A DNA stretch of 64,000 nt from Lyophyllum atratum (taxonomy: Eukaryota > Basidiomycota > Agaricomycetes > Agaricales > Lyophyllaceae): contig JACGCN010000048.1 in assembly GCA_014905825.1 (NCBI GenBank), positions 248,001 through 312,000 on the forward strand, given 5' to 3'. Position 1 is the first letter of the stretch, and each line of letters begins with the position of its first letter. Below are positions 11,728-22,544 of this stretch, piece after piece. The notes below the pieces were generated by a model. The model worked only from the letters and a program-made list of their open reading frames with translations. It was not told the origin of the DNA and did not search any database. The translations under genes and the position numbers were made by a program.

Positions 11728-14354
11728 ATGGCTCCTGCGGCTGATTCTATCAGCAGGAGGCCTGTCGACATCAAGCGAAGCAGTGCTGGGTCGTCGATTC
11801 TTACCGTCGACAACAAGTCTCTCCAAGTCGACTCGAAGTCTATTGCGAGTGCCGACCTTCAGGATGCTGAGCACGAACCTTTCAGATTCTCTGACTGGCT
11901 CTTCCGCCGCCATTTGTTGAAGCGCGTAGACCTCGACTCTACGGCTACCCGGCGCTCCGTCTACGACGACCCCGACTTAGCTGGGCATTACACGCCGAAG
12001 CCCGAGTACGAGAACATCCATCGCTTTGATCCAAAAGCTCGGTGGACATTTCGTGAGGAAAAGGTGAGCAATTAGCACTCGACTGTTCAGCTGGCATTCA
12101 CGCTGCGCTTTTCAGGCTCTGGTCAGGAAAATCGACTGGAAGGTTATGCTGTGGGGTAATTCAGCCTTATATTCCTCTTCCCCTCGTTTGGTCGTTGACA
12201 ACGATGGACACTTCAGCCGCTGTTAGTTTTTCAGCGCTGAATCTGGATCGCAACAACTTGACACAGGCCAACACGGACAACTTCCTTCGGGACTTGAAGT
12301 TGACCACAGACGGTACATCACGTTGCTGCGGGCGTCTTTCCGTCCACGTTTCTCATTGTGAATTATGTATAGACTTCAACTGGGGAAACACTATTTTTCG
12401 TTTGGCCTTCCTGTGCGCCGAGTTGCCCTCTCAGCTGGTCTCTAAAAGGGTCAGCATCTTCTTCAATCGATATTCGTTTATCTAAACGATCTGCGGTAGA
12501 TCGGAGCTGACCGCTGGATACCTATGCAAATGTGCATGTGGTCCATTGTGACAGGCGCCCAATTCTTCCTTACTGGGCGGGCGTCCTTCTTCCTATGCCG
12601 AGCGCTTCTTGGGTGAGTGGCATACTCAATCAACATGTAGCCCGACGTGGGCTCTAAATCTCCCGAAGGTTCATCCAGGGCGGGTGCGTGTCAGCATCGA
12701 GTTCTTCCAGCTAGATCAAACTAAGAGTTAAATTTAGATTCATCCCGGACCTCATTCTTTATCTCTCATGTGCGTCTATGTTTTGCATGATGTTTTTTAT
12801 GTAGTATCAACAGTACCTTCACAGATTTCTACACGAAGAACGAGCTACCTGTTCGCCTGGCACTATTCTGGATGTCATCCAATCTCTGTAGTATCATTGG
12901 CAGCTTTATCGCCTTCGGTGTTCTGCGCATGAGAGGTATAGCGGGCAAAGCGGGCTGGAGGTGCTTATAGAATCTTTCCTTCTATATTCAATTTACTCAT
13001 CGCTCCGCAGATGGCTCTTCCTCGTCGAGTCTGTCTCTGTCCTATATTTCTCATAGCTGTAATTTATCAAGTTCTTTAGAGGTATTATCACCCTCATCAT
13101 CGGCGTCACCGCATTCTTTAGAATGCCGCCTTCCCCAACACAGACTAAGACTTGGTTCCGGCCGAAAGGCTGGTTCTCTAAGAGGGAGGAAACAATCGCT
13201 GTCAATCGCATCCTTCGAGACGACCCAACAAAGGTTCGTACATCGGCGACTCTCGTTTATCTGCACCAATGACCGATCATGACAGGGTGATATGCACAAC
13301 CGCGAAGGGCTGACCATAAGGCGTCTTTGGACGGCGGTGTGCGACTATGATCTTTGGCCACTCTACATCGCGTGAGTCCGTCCTCTGTTTCATACCCACG
13401 TCAACGCCCTGATAAACTACCGAATAGCGGGTTGATGTTCGGAATTCCCACCACAACCCCTAATACCTACCTTTCGCTCTCCTTGCGCAATATCGGATGA
13501 GATGGTGGAAAGATTTGGACAGGTTAGCGTCATCTGATTCTGTTACAAAGGTTCGGCACTTTTCAGACCAATCTTCTCACCATACCTTCGAGCGTGGCGG
13601 GCATGATAACTATGTTCGCCATTACCATCATCTCTGAGACGGTAAACGAGCGCTCCTTTGTTGCCATGATGGAAGATGTTTGGGCGTTACCTTTCCTGAT
13701 CGCGATATACATGCTGCCGAAGAATCCCAACCAATGGTTATTCTTCGTAAGGTTTTTCTGTTGCCCTTCGCGTTTCTTATTAACATATCGTTGTCCAGGG
13801 GCTGGCATCTGGCTTGTTGTCGTATCCGTATGTCCCAAGATATTAACAGTCACCACGTCATATTTCTTAGAATGTGCATTCCTCTTCAGATATACACATC
13901 CGATCCAGGTGGCTTGGTGCTCTCGCAACTCCGGCGCTGTAGCCAGTCGGACGGTCAATGCTTCGGTTTACAACATGTTTGTCCAGGCATCTGCAGTAAT
14001 TGCAGCACAGGTGTACCGAAAGGATGATGCGCCACAGTGTTAGTTCACACACCCTCAGTTCGTACTTTCTATCCTCACTAGGGAAACACTCAGACCGTCG
14101 TGGAAACACTGTTCTGATAAGCATTACCGTCTTCAACGTCGTCATCATGTATCCCAGCATCAAGATGTACTACGTCTTGCGAAACAAACAGCGCGCAACG
14201 ATCTGGGATGCCATGACTGTTCAGGTGGGTTATTCATTCTCGGTGCTTAGCTCCTGGAACTAATCACAAGAAATATCTGCAGGAAAAGAGACATTATCTT
14301 TCTACTACGAAAGACATCGGCAACAGACGCCTGGACTTCCGATTTGCGCACTAG
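11728..14354 (+). CDS. MFS permease, allantoate/nicotinate (Dal5/Tna1) type
   Basis: Seventeen exons: 11728-12063, 12116-12155, 12217-12312, 12373-12449, 12500-12612, 12669-12683, 12738-12769, 12825-12960, 13011-13028, 13080-13233, 13286-13371, 13428-13496, 13551-13746, 13799-13821, 13890-14038, 14094-14224, 14283-14354; 580 aa. A 12-helix proton symporter for an organic anion such as allantoate or nicotinate; the exact substrate cannot be read. Family landmarks: [16 protein letters not shown] in the first helix region, [47 protein letters not shown], and [15 protein letters not shown]. Exons 6 and 9 are only 15 and 18 nt. Intron 13497-13550 is required by homology (it joins RNIG to [12 protein letters not shown]) but begins AT instead of GT. 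Unspliced, a TGA follows at once. The gene is therefore either noncanonically spliced, inactivated at the donor, or carries one base error. Confidence 0.87.
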
Positions 14355-15435
14355 ATACCTAGAACAAGTCGATAGTTTTACCAGTTCACGGCAACACGAT
14401 CCAATAATGCATCAGAAATCAGAAATAAGCGGAATTTGTCTCTAGCTTCTAGCAGTTTTTGTGAATCAGTAGATTTCTGTGGATGGCTTCTATGTAGGTG
14501 GTCGATCTTCCTCTTAGTCCCTCAATCTATAGGTAAAGCCCAAAATTAGGCAGGGTGATATCTAACAAAGCCAACAGTCTAGTCATTGCGAATTCCAGTG
14601 ACTTTGTCTCAAGCAGCTGGTCGAGTGTCAAGATTCCTGGAACCACTCATACGCCACATGCCTAGCAGGTGCTCTAAGAGATGCGGGGCCTTAAACAGCC
14701 GTCAGAAAACCGGGATCAATGGCCATTCGGAAGGGCATAGAAGCGACTTGGTCGGCAGCTGTTCCCGGTTCCAGGGGACGGTCTTTCAAGGCTTCCTATT
14801 TTCGAACCTGATTAGACTCTGGATTTCGAATTCAAGCTTGCGAAAAAAAAGACGGGTGGCCTGAGACGGATATCCAGGACTTTTAGCACCAGTAAAAACC
14901 TTCGGCCACTCGTTTCAGTCTAAGTGGTGAGTCCTGGTGGTGCATAGGGGTACATGCCTGCCAAGATATACAATATCAAACCCTAACCCTAACTCAGGAT
15001 CAAGTTAAGCTGTTCCTTAGTACACCACCATTCGTAAGACAGAGGGCGGTGCAGATCACCTCGTGTAGCGAGTGGGCAATCTGTCCATACCGGTATAGAG
15101 AACATGCGCTCGAGCGACCGTAAGAGTGCAGTTTGAGTCTCACTAGGCGGCCTGGGAACTTCCAGTGTAGAGCGGAGGGGTGCTGTGATCGCTTTGTGAT
15201 CGCTGACAATGCATACAATGAGCTGATACTATCAGCTGGTTGCAGACCACATCGGCGATGAATGGAAGAGCAGATCGGCGTGGCCCGGCTGAACAATGGA
15301 TAGAATAATCATGATGGTGGTCAATGCGTCGTGTCAGCGGACTTTCAATGGGAATCCAGTCAACAAACCAAGTTTCAGGTCAAGTCGCGTTAAGATCCCA
15401 CCTTGTCTCCTTCCCCCCATTAACTTGCCTGAACC
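14355..15435. other. Intergenic between MFS permease and zf-PARP gene
   Basis: About 1.1 kb. A 92-codon open frame at 14586-14864 (+) has no recognisable feature. The stretch contains a short telomere-like motif near 14981. No RNA gene seen. Confidence 0.5.
14981..14992. repeat. Two CCCTAA telomere-like units
   Basis: CCCTAACCCTAA inside unique intergenic sequence. It matches the fungal TTAGGG telomere unit on the other strand, but only two units are present, which can occur by chance. Confidence 0.4.
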
Positions 15436-16988
15436 ATGACTGATAAACCTACAGGATACCGTCTGGAGTATGCTGCGTCTGCTCGGGCCAAGTGCAAAGG
15501 TGTGAATCCTTACTTGGTGGAACTTTGTACAGCCTAGGCTGTTCATAGAGCCCGTTGGTGGCATGATTGCTAATACAATGTTTATGCAGGTCCAAAGCCT
15601 TGTGCAGGTCGGTATCCGTCTACTTAGTTGGTTTTCGCATTTTTTACATGTACATGCTTGACTTTAGGCACTTCGATCGGCAAAGGTGACTTACGTGTTG
15701 GCACGATCGTTGACTTTCGAGGCAACTCGAGCTTGTAAGAATGCTTTTTGAACTCCTTGATTGACCCTAATATATTATGTTTTTCTTTCTTCGATAAGTG
15801 CATGGAGGCATTGGGGATGTGTCACGCCGAAGATGCTGGCAAATATGAAGAACTCCTTCGATGAAAGCTCTGAACTTGATGGTTATGAGGATCTTACGCC
15901 AGAAGACAAGTTGAGGGTGGATGCAGCATGGGAGGCCGGGCATGTCGCAGATGAGGATATCCCAGAGTCCGCCAGAAAACCTGCCGGAGACGACGGCGAA
16001 GAAGAAGAGGACAAACCGAAGAAGAAGGCTGCACCGAAGAAGGCACCCGCCAAGAAAAAGGCTAGCGAATCCGGTGACGAGGAGCCTGCTGAAAAGCCCA
16101 AGAAAGCACGAGCGGCGAAGGCGAAGGTACGTTTGACTCTAAAATTTCTCATCATGTTCTAACAGTTATGATTTGGCTGCTGATAGAAGGCTGTGGTCGA
16201 CGAGGAGGCTGACGATGATGAGGAGGAGGAAAAGCCGAAGAAGAAGGCTCCCGCTGCCAGGAAGCCCCGTGCGAAGGTATGTCATCCTCGTCAATCTGCA
16301 AGGATGTGTTGCTGAATATCTCGGCGCCCAAAGAAAGCAGACGTTGAAGGCGACGAAGACGCCGAGGAGGCCCCCAAGAAGCGCGCTGCGAAGAAAGCAC
16401 CTGTAGCTAAGGAGAAAGCGGCTCCCAAGAAACGTGCAACCAAAAAGAAGGTTTGTCTGACCGAGCATGGGATCGCCGGTATGGACTGATAAGTCCACTA
16501 CAGGTTGAGGAAGATGATGAATCCGGGGAGGATTTCACGGCAGCCATGGATGCTGTCCCTCCTCAGGATGACGACAGCGAGGCAGAGGAAGAGGCAAAGC
16601 CCAAGAAAAAGGCGCCAGTGAAAAAAGTTGCTGAAAAGAAAGAGAAGGCGAAAGCAGCCCCTAAAAAGCCTGTGTCAAAGAAGGTACTAGCGGCGGCGGT
16701 CTTGACTGGCAAGGCACTCATAAGTTTATCTCCAGGACGCGGATGGGGATGAAGAGATGGCAGACGCAAAAGATGATGCGGACGCCTCTGGCAGTGGGGA
16801 GAATGACAAGAAGCGGAAGGTAATTCGAGCACTCCTCTTCATCACCGCACATTAATGAGAACGGTCCGTACCAGAGGCCTGCCTCGAAGGCCGCCACATC
16901 CAAGCCGGCTGCGAAGAAAGCCAAGCCTGCATCGAAGGCAAAGAAGAGCAAGGAGGTCGTCGAAGACGACGACGACGAGGAAGACTAA
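15436..16988 (+). CDS. PARP-type zinc-finger protein with Lys/Ala-rich histone-H1-like tail
   Basis: Exons: 15436-15499, 15590-15607, 15668-15734, 15799-16126, 16187-16276, 16334-16450, 16504-16683, 16736-16819, 16875-16988; 353 aa, phases all consistent. Residues 8-65 are a zf-PARP domain with zinc ligands C20, C26, H54 and C57 (AKCKGPKPC and HWGCVTP), which in PARP1 and DNA ligase III reads DNA breaks. The remaining 280 residues are alternating acidic clusters and PKKKA/APKKA repeats, like linker histone tails, ending EDDDDEED. There is no ADP-ribosyl-transferase or ligase domain, so this is probably a chromatin or nick-binding protein rather than an enzyme. The second exon is 18 nt. The start follows from family N-termini beginning just before GYRLEYAASARAKC. 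Role inferred; domain call strong. Confidence 0.88.
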
Positions 16989-18114
16989 GTATATCTCAGG
17001 CGAGACTAAACACGTCGTCTCTGTTCTGTCCATTTTTCTCCTTATATTTTGGTGCGTCTGTGTTAGGCATTGCTCTTCGTGCTTTCAGATCTCATTCAGC
17101 GGTAACATAATGTACGCTCTTACTTGCTTTGTCGCTTCTGATCTCCCCCTGATTACCCTTATGTACTACTGCTACTCGATATCCAAATAAATTGCTACTT
17201 GACACTGATATCCGAGGGCTTGCGCCAGAGAATAGGGGCCGACACGTAAAGTCGCGCTCTGACATCACTGCGTGGCGTACAGCGTCCCCAAACCAAGAAA
17301 GTATGACGCCACACCACTGATACCTGGCTTACTGCATTCAATATTCACCTTTGTTCAACCTTACTGGAACGCCAGTTCGTTCATTTATTCCAAGCTCTCC
17401 GAAGATGCGGCTTTGACGGACATGCAAGCCCGATAACAGAATGTGCCAGCGGGCAATATGACAGTCCTGACTCCTGGAAAACTTAACGTCATGGTTGCAT
17501 AGGTGCATTGCCCGATCTTTGAAGGAACTGGACGCAAACTTGAAGCGTGTCCCACGAGCGGGAAGGTGATGAAATAGCGCGTTTGCGGTTTGCGCCGTGG
17601 AAACAAAGTAAAAGCATGTAACACAAATTGTATTCAAAACTATACTACTAGGCTAAACTACTTAAACTACTTGACTATCTATGGTGACTACGAGTATACG
17701 GGAGTAATGGTAGATGGGGTATGAGACATGACTAGCGATACAGGATGAGTGCGACGTACTGGAGTGAGCACGCGGGCAGTGTATGGAGTGGATTTGATAA
17801 CAAGGGAGTGTGGTGGCCAGGATAAGAAATGGGATGAAATCAAGGAGTGTGATGGTAGGCGCAAGCAGGGCGGTCCGATAGGTCATCGTAAAGGCGTCAC
17901 TGCAAGGTGAGTATGCTATATGATGTATGAGGAGAGAAGGAGTGTCGGAGGAGCAGTTCAACTGTTCCAGATGTCGTTAAGCACCAGAATATGAACGATA
18001 AAGAATCCGAGGATGGCGAGATACAGAGGGGTGGATGAGGGGGAAGAAGCCATCGAAGGCTGCCCTTCATGCGTGCGAGCAATGGCCTCTCCTTGAATGC
18101 GTGCCTAATCTTCT
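16989..18114. other. Gap between convergent zf-PARP and C2H2 genes
   Basis: About 1.1 kb of AT-richer sequence with both 3' untranslated regions. Besides one small membrane-type ORF on the minus strand (17958-18053) I see nothing with coding character. Confidence 0.5.
17958..18053 (-). CDS. Possible 31-aa single-pass membrane micropeptide
   Basis: An ATG-initiated 31-codon frame: a short Ser/Pro/Thr-rich leader (residues 2-9), a hydrophobic stretch of about 16 residues (LYLAILGFFIVHILVL), then a polar end NDIWNS. This is the layout of small ER or mitochondrial membrane subunits. I do not recognise a family. It lies within a gap between convergent genes, so it could be chance sequence or part of an untranslated region. 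Support is the hydrophobic pattern only. Confidence 0.3.
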   Translation of the reverse strand: MASSPSSTPLYLAILGFFIVHILVLNDIWNS

Positions 18115-20679
18115 TTAGGCCGGAGAAGTGCCTCGAATAGTGAATAGGTCATCATCATCATCGTCGTACGCCTCTCCTGAAGCGCCGATCGGCTTGGCCG
18201 GTGACGAAAATAGACGGGGCCCATGGGCAGACGCAAAGACGGGAGCAAATGCAGTTACGATGGGTGGAGGGCGAGCACTTCCTTCGCCTCGCATGTGAGA
18301 CACCGGGTACCCTGAAGTAGCTGGAACTGCTGGTGGCACCGCTGCGTGCCACCGGGCGTCGAGCGTGGGGGGAGGAGCGAAGGGATCGATGTTTTCGGAT
18401 TCGAGGCCACCCTGGTTGCTGAGGAGTGGTGGGTAGGATGATGTGGGTTGCGACAATGGTTGTCCCGCAGGAAGCTGCCATTCTGGGCAAGGTTGAGCAC
18501 CAGTGATTTGTCTGTCAGGAACCAGGAGCTGCGTTAGGGGACTACCTCGCCTGGACGGAATTCTTTGGGACGTACCGAGTAGTAGAGTCGGAGAGGCTCT
18601 CGTCTGCCACATGTGCCCACATCTGGGGCTGATGCGGGGAAGTATCTACACCGTGATCTTGGCCATAGAACGAAGGGGGGCTACTGACATTTCCGTACAC
18701 TGCGGGATGACAAGGATGCTGTCCCTGCTCCTGATGCGGATAGGGTGCCTCGCTTTGCTGGAGCTGCCGCCCGGTTTCTGGGCGATACGCAGGAGTGGTT
18801 ATGGGGTTTTCGTTGTTGAGACGATAGTAAGCATCCGCAGAGGTATCCTGGGCGGGGGAGCCTCGGTATGCATGTGTATGCTGTGTCTGATGCTCTACCC
18901 CTGCGTGGCTAGCAGGTCCAGCGATGGGCGTATACGGCGCGTCATAAGGCGGCTGAGTTTCTCGGAAGATATAAGGCTCTTGATGCGCTGCACCAGAAGG
19001 ATCGTACAGGCCAGTGGATGCCATGGCTTGTTCGCGATGACCCACGTCACTAAACTGGCTATCGGGGTCAGGGAATGTCTGCTGCTCCTCGAATTGCAGC
19101 CCATTTTGCGCTCCCATCTGAGCTGAAGCCTGGGGAGCAGCATTATGCCACTGGCCGTCCTGGGCTGGTGTCCATGAGCTGGAGGCTCCAGCATAGTCAC
19201 TTTCTGGAGCGAGGCGGTATGGCTGATGCTGGTAGAAGGTTGCAGGGTCTGCAGGTGTGGTTGATCCTGTGTCGGAGTAGTGAAGGCTTTGTTCCATTCC
19301 GGACGTGTTTGAGTCAGCAGGGCGTGTTGTATATGTAGGCTGATCATCTTGGTAAGGAGGGACGTTTGCGTTCGTAGCGAAAGGAGAAGCAGATGTGGCG
19401 TGGTGTTGCCAAGTGTTGCTCGAATTGTCAGGGTAAGGTATGACGGTGAGGTCGTGTTGGTCACCCGTGTCGGTTGGCTTGGGATTCTCTTTCCCCGCGA
19501 CCGAAGGAGACCCTGCCTCGAGTCGAAATGAAAACGTGAAGGGTTGTGGGGTGGGGCCCGCGCCGTCCCCTGGCTGGGTGACCTCTATGTCATCGGTCTG
19601 AGATCGCTTCGGTCGTCGCGCCTTCGCCTGCCTCTTCGGCGCCCCATTCACCTGCTGCGGATGTTTTGCTTTTATGTGCCTGTTCAAGCTGTCGGTCCGC
19701 GTATAACTTTGTAAATTTACCGTTAGTAATATGCCCAAGTCAATCAGATCCTGCATAAAGACACATACTTTGTTCGACAAATAGCACAGAATAGACCCTC
19801 TACCGGGACACTCTGGTCAACCTTCATCCTCTTGTGCTTCTTGGGCATGGTCCCGGCGGTGTTGGAGAACTCGTACTCAATCTGTACCCCGTCACTAGGC
19901 TCAGAAGGCGCAGTGGAAGCTTCCCCCGCATCCAAAGCACGTCCACCCTCGTTCACCGTGTGATCATCCTCCGCCTTTCGTTTCCCCTTCGACGATGGTC
20001 TCGGGCGTACTCGTTTCCGAGGCAGGCGCACCGTACCCGAGGACGTGACCTGGTCCACAAGCACCGTGGGTTCCGTCCACCGTAGCTCGCGGGTAGGGAC
20101 AGGGACACTTTGTAAGCCATCGTTGAGGACGTCAGGCTGCGGAGCGGCCGACATCGGTGAGCCTTGCGCGTAATGTATTGCGGGATCGTGTGCCCAATGG
20201 CTTTCGTCGGATGAGTAAGGGGAGTCCGGGGAGGAATCAGTTGACGACGAGTCGGAAGTGGTAGGTTGGTAGACCGCGCTGCTCGGCGGTGGCATGAGGG
20301 AGACTCCCGAATTGTTCTGGTATAAGGAAGGGGGGTTGGGGGAGGAATCCGATGACCATGGGTTGGTGAAGATAGGTGGGTCGAACGCGCCGCCTGGCTG
20401 TGGCATGGGGAGGACACCCCAGTTGTTCTGGTAGTGGGGATCTGCATCGCGCAGAGGCGGCATAGTCATCCGGTGACGCGCCGTCAAGCCATCCTCGTAG
20501 CCTAGGTGAGGATTGACTTCGCGCGGCCCAGGGGCTTGGGATAGAGTCGACGGGCCAGCCGTGGGTGTCCTGGTTCCGGCATACGGGCCAAAGTACCCTG
20601 GCCATGTCGATGCCATACCGGGAGTGAAGTGAGTGGAGGACCTGGGGGAAATTCCAGAGTGGGGATGATGTTGGGACAT
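18115..20679 (-). CDS. Single C2H2 zinc-finger protein, otherwise low complexity
   Basis: Exons: 20679-19769, 19706-18576, 18511-18115; 812 aa. One classical C2H2 finger spans the first intron: CAICRTNYTRTDSLNRHIKAKH, near residues 297-318, with C-x2-C-x12-H-x4-H spacing. It is preceded by a basic cluster (RLPRKRVRPRPSSKGKRK) suggesting nuclear import, and followed by another basic run. The rest is rich in Pro, Ser, Gln and Tyr (for example PPSLYQNN repeats and a DDDDDD run near the end), as in fungal transcription factors. One finger alone rarely gives DNA specificity, so partners or RNA/protein binding are possible. The start was taken as the ATG giving MSQHHPHSGI; the frame stays open about 345 nt further upstream, so a longer N-terminus is possible. 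Intron 1 contains a consensus CTAAC branch point. No orthologue recognised. Confidence 0.75.
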
Positions 20680-22544
20680 CTTCGGGAAGGGGATTGTTCG
20701 GCGTGGGTAGTGAGCGTAACGATCGTGAAACAACGTCCAGCGTCGAGGAAAGGCGGATGAGGAATAGAAGTAGGTAGTACAACAAGAATAAAACGCAAGG
20801 AAGAGAGTAAGAGTACAGTTAATGAAGGAGGAATAGGAATAACGCGGTTGGGGAAGGTGCGGGGGTGTTGGTCTAGGTTGAAGATTAGTTAAAGTGGACT
20901 GGCCATTTGATAAACCATTGTCGCGTTGTTTGGCCGTGCGTGACTTGGGTGATTGGCCAGGAGAGTAATAGCGCGTGTCAAAGCGTCTCATCACGCGTCC
21001 ATACATCTCGTATTTTATTAGCACTCTACTCCAGGGAAGACACGAAATGATCGACGGTGAGGAACACGATTATACTACAACGTGACAAGGCTCACCTCTT
21101 CATAGATTGGAGGCCTCGTCCAGAACGCGGTCGATGTGGCTTCAGTTGTCTAGAACCTTGTTGAATATAAACAAGGTCAGAACAGATCCGGGTACCATAA
21201 AGTATTACTGAAACACTGACATTCTAGCCCTGCTGGTCAGGTTTAATTGAGCGTACAACCGCGTGCGATAACAGTGGACAAGTTCCGGGCGAACCAGGCA
21301 TGATATTATGAGGTCTACAAAGCTCCAGAAACTCTCGCTGGCTTTATCATCTCTGCGGGTGTGCGAGTGGGGCGCAAGAAATCTCGCTGCCTCGTCACCA
21401 CGTCTCTTAGAACGGCGATGATAGTTGTGTTCGCCATCATTCAGTGGCGCAACATGGAAAAACAGCCACCACCGTGGTCTACACGCGTTATACGCTTCGA
21501 TAGATGCCCCGATTCGTTCGCAGGGAATGCGAGGATAGAACGAAAGGTTTGGCTTGTCAATGGCTAGACAGGGTGCTGATACTCTCCAGAGGACCGGGAC
21601 CCTTGAGCACACGGGAGAGTTTATCAGTCGCGTCGGACGTCACTTTACGGGAGAACGCAGCACACGTCGAGAAGTTGAGGCGCTCTGCAGGAGAGCTAGG
21701 TTATCGGGAGGAAACACAGTCGATGTAGCTTCCAGACATGAGTTCTCGGGGGCGGACGCGGAGGCGATGATCGCTTTGACCGATGTGTCCGTGACCCCAG
21801 CAAAGGACCCATGCGCAGCGATAGTCCAAGCAGGGGACTGGCAGAGTTTAAAACGGTGGTCCTTGCTGTATTTCAATGGTCGGAATCTCATTCCGGTTCC
21901 ATATACGTACAGACGAGGTCAACAGAGTAGATTTCTGGAGATGAATTGATCTGTTTCGATGCAGTCATCAGAGAGAGACTTGTAGACTAGGTCCAGGGCT
22001 ATTCGCCTTGTGTATGTCTCTCTCTCGTCGGTGTGTACCTGTTATGAAGTTCATCGACCGACGACGATATGCGGCGTCGCATCGAGTGGTCAACGCTCGT
22101 AATGATCCATCTCCTTCCACGGACCCTTTCTTGAAGAAGCTCCCAGTCGGTTTCATCCCACGGAAGGTCTTGGATAGTTCCGCATAGTCGTCGGGGTGTT
22201 GGTCATTCGAGCGGGAAATAATAGGCGGCGGATGGATGTTGACTCGCGATTGGAGAGTCCTGCGCAGTTTCACCCATAACTGAAGGCGGCAGAAATGACC
22301 TTGGACTGAAGGGAGTCAAGCGAAGGCATCTATGTGGCGGACGTGGCGCCAGGTAAGTTGCTGCAGCCCGTCTTGTTGAAAAGAGGTGCTGATTGGCAGG
22401 ATCAATCCCGGCTTGTTTGCCAGCGGGGGCGCTGCCAAGTAGTTCCATTAGGCAATTGCAACTGTGACCGACGCGTTCAACGCGTCACAGTTACATTACA
22501 CTGCGACACATTTTGTCTAAGTACTATCAGACACCGTGCCCGGC
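20680..22544. other. 1.9-kb intergenic region, no gene recognised
   Basis: Lies between two divergent genes. Open frames occur on both strands around 21205-21949 (the longest about 135 codons), but none shows family resemblance or joins into a spliced model. A small lineage-specific gene cannot be excluded. Confidence 0.45.

Noticed and set aside
14981..14992. Evidence of a former telomere
   Set aside because: Only two CCCTAA units; expected by chance in 64 kb at low rate, with no subtelomeric features around.
20680..22544. A hidden gene in the 1.9-kb gap (frames at 21205-21949)
   Set aside because: Frames on both strands are similar in length, show no conserved motif, and do not join through plausible introns.
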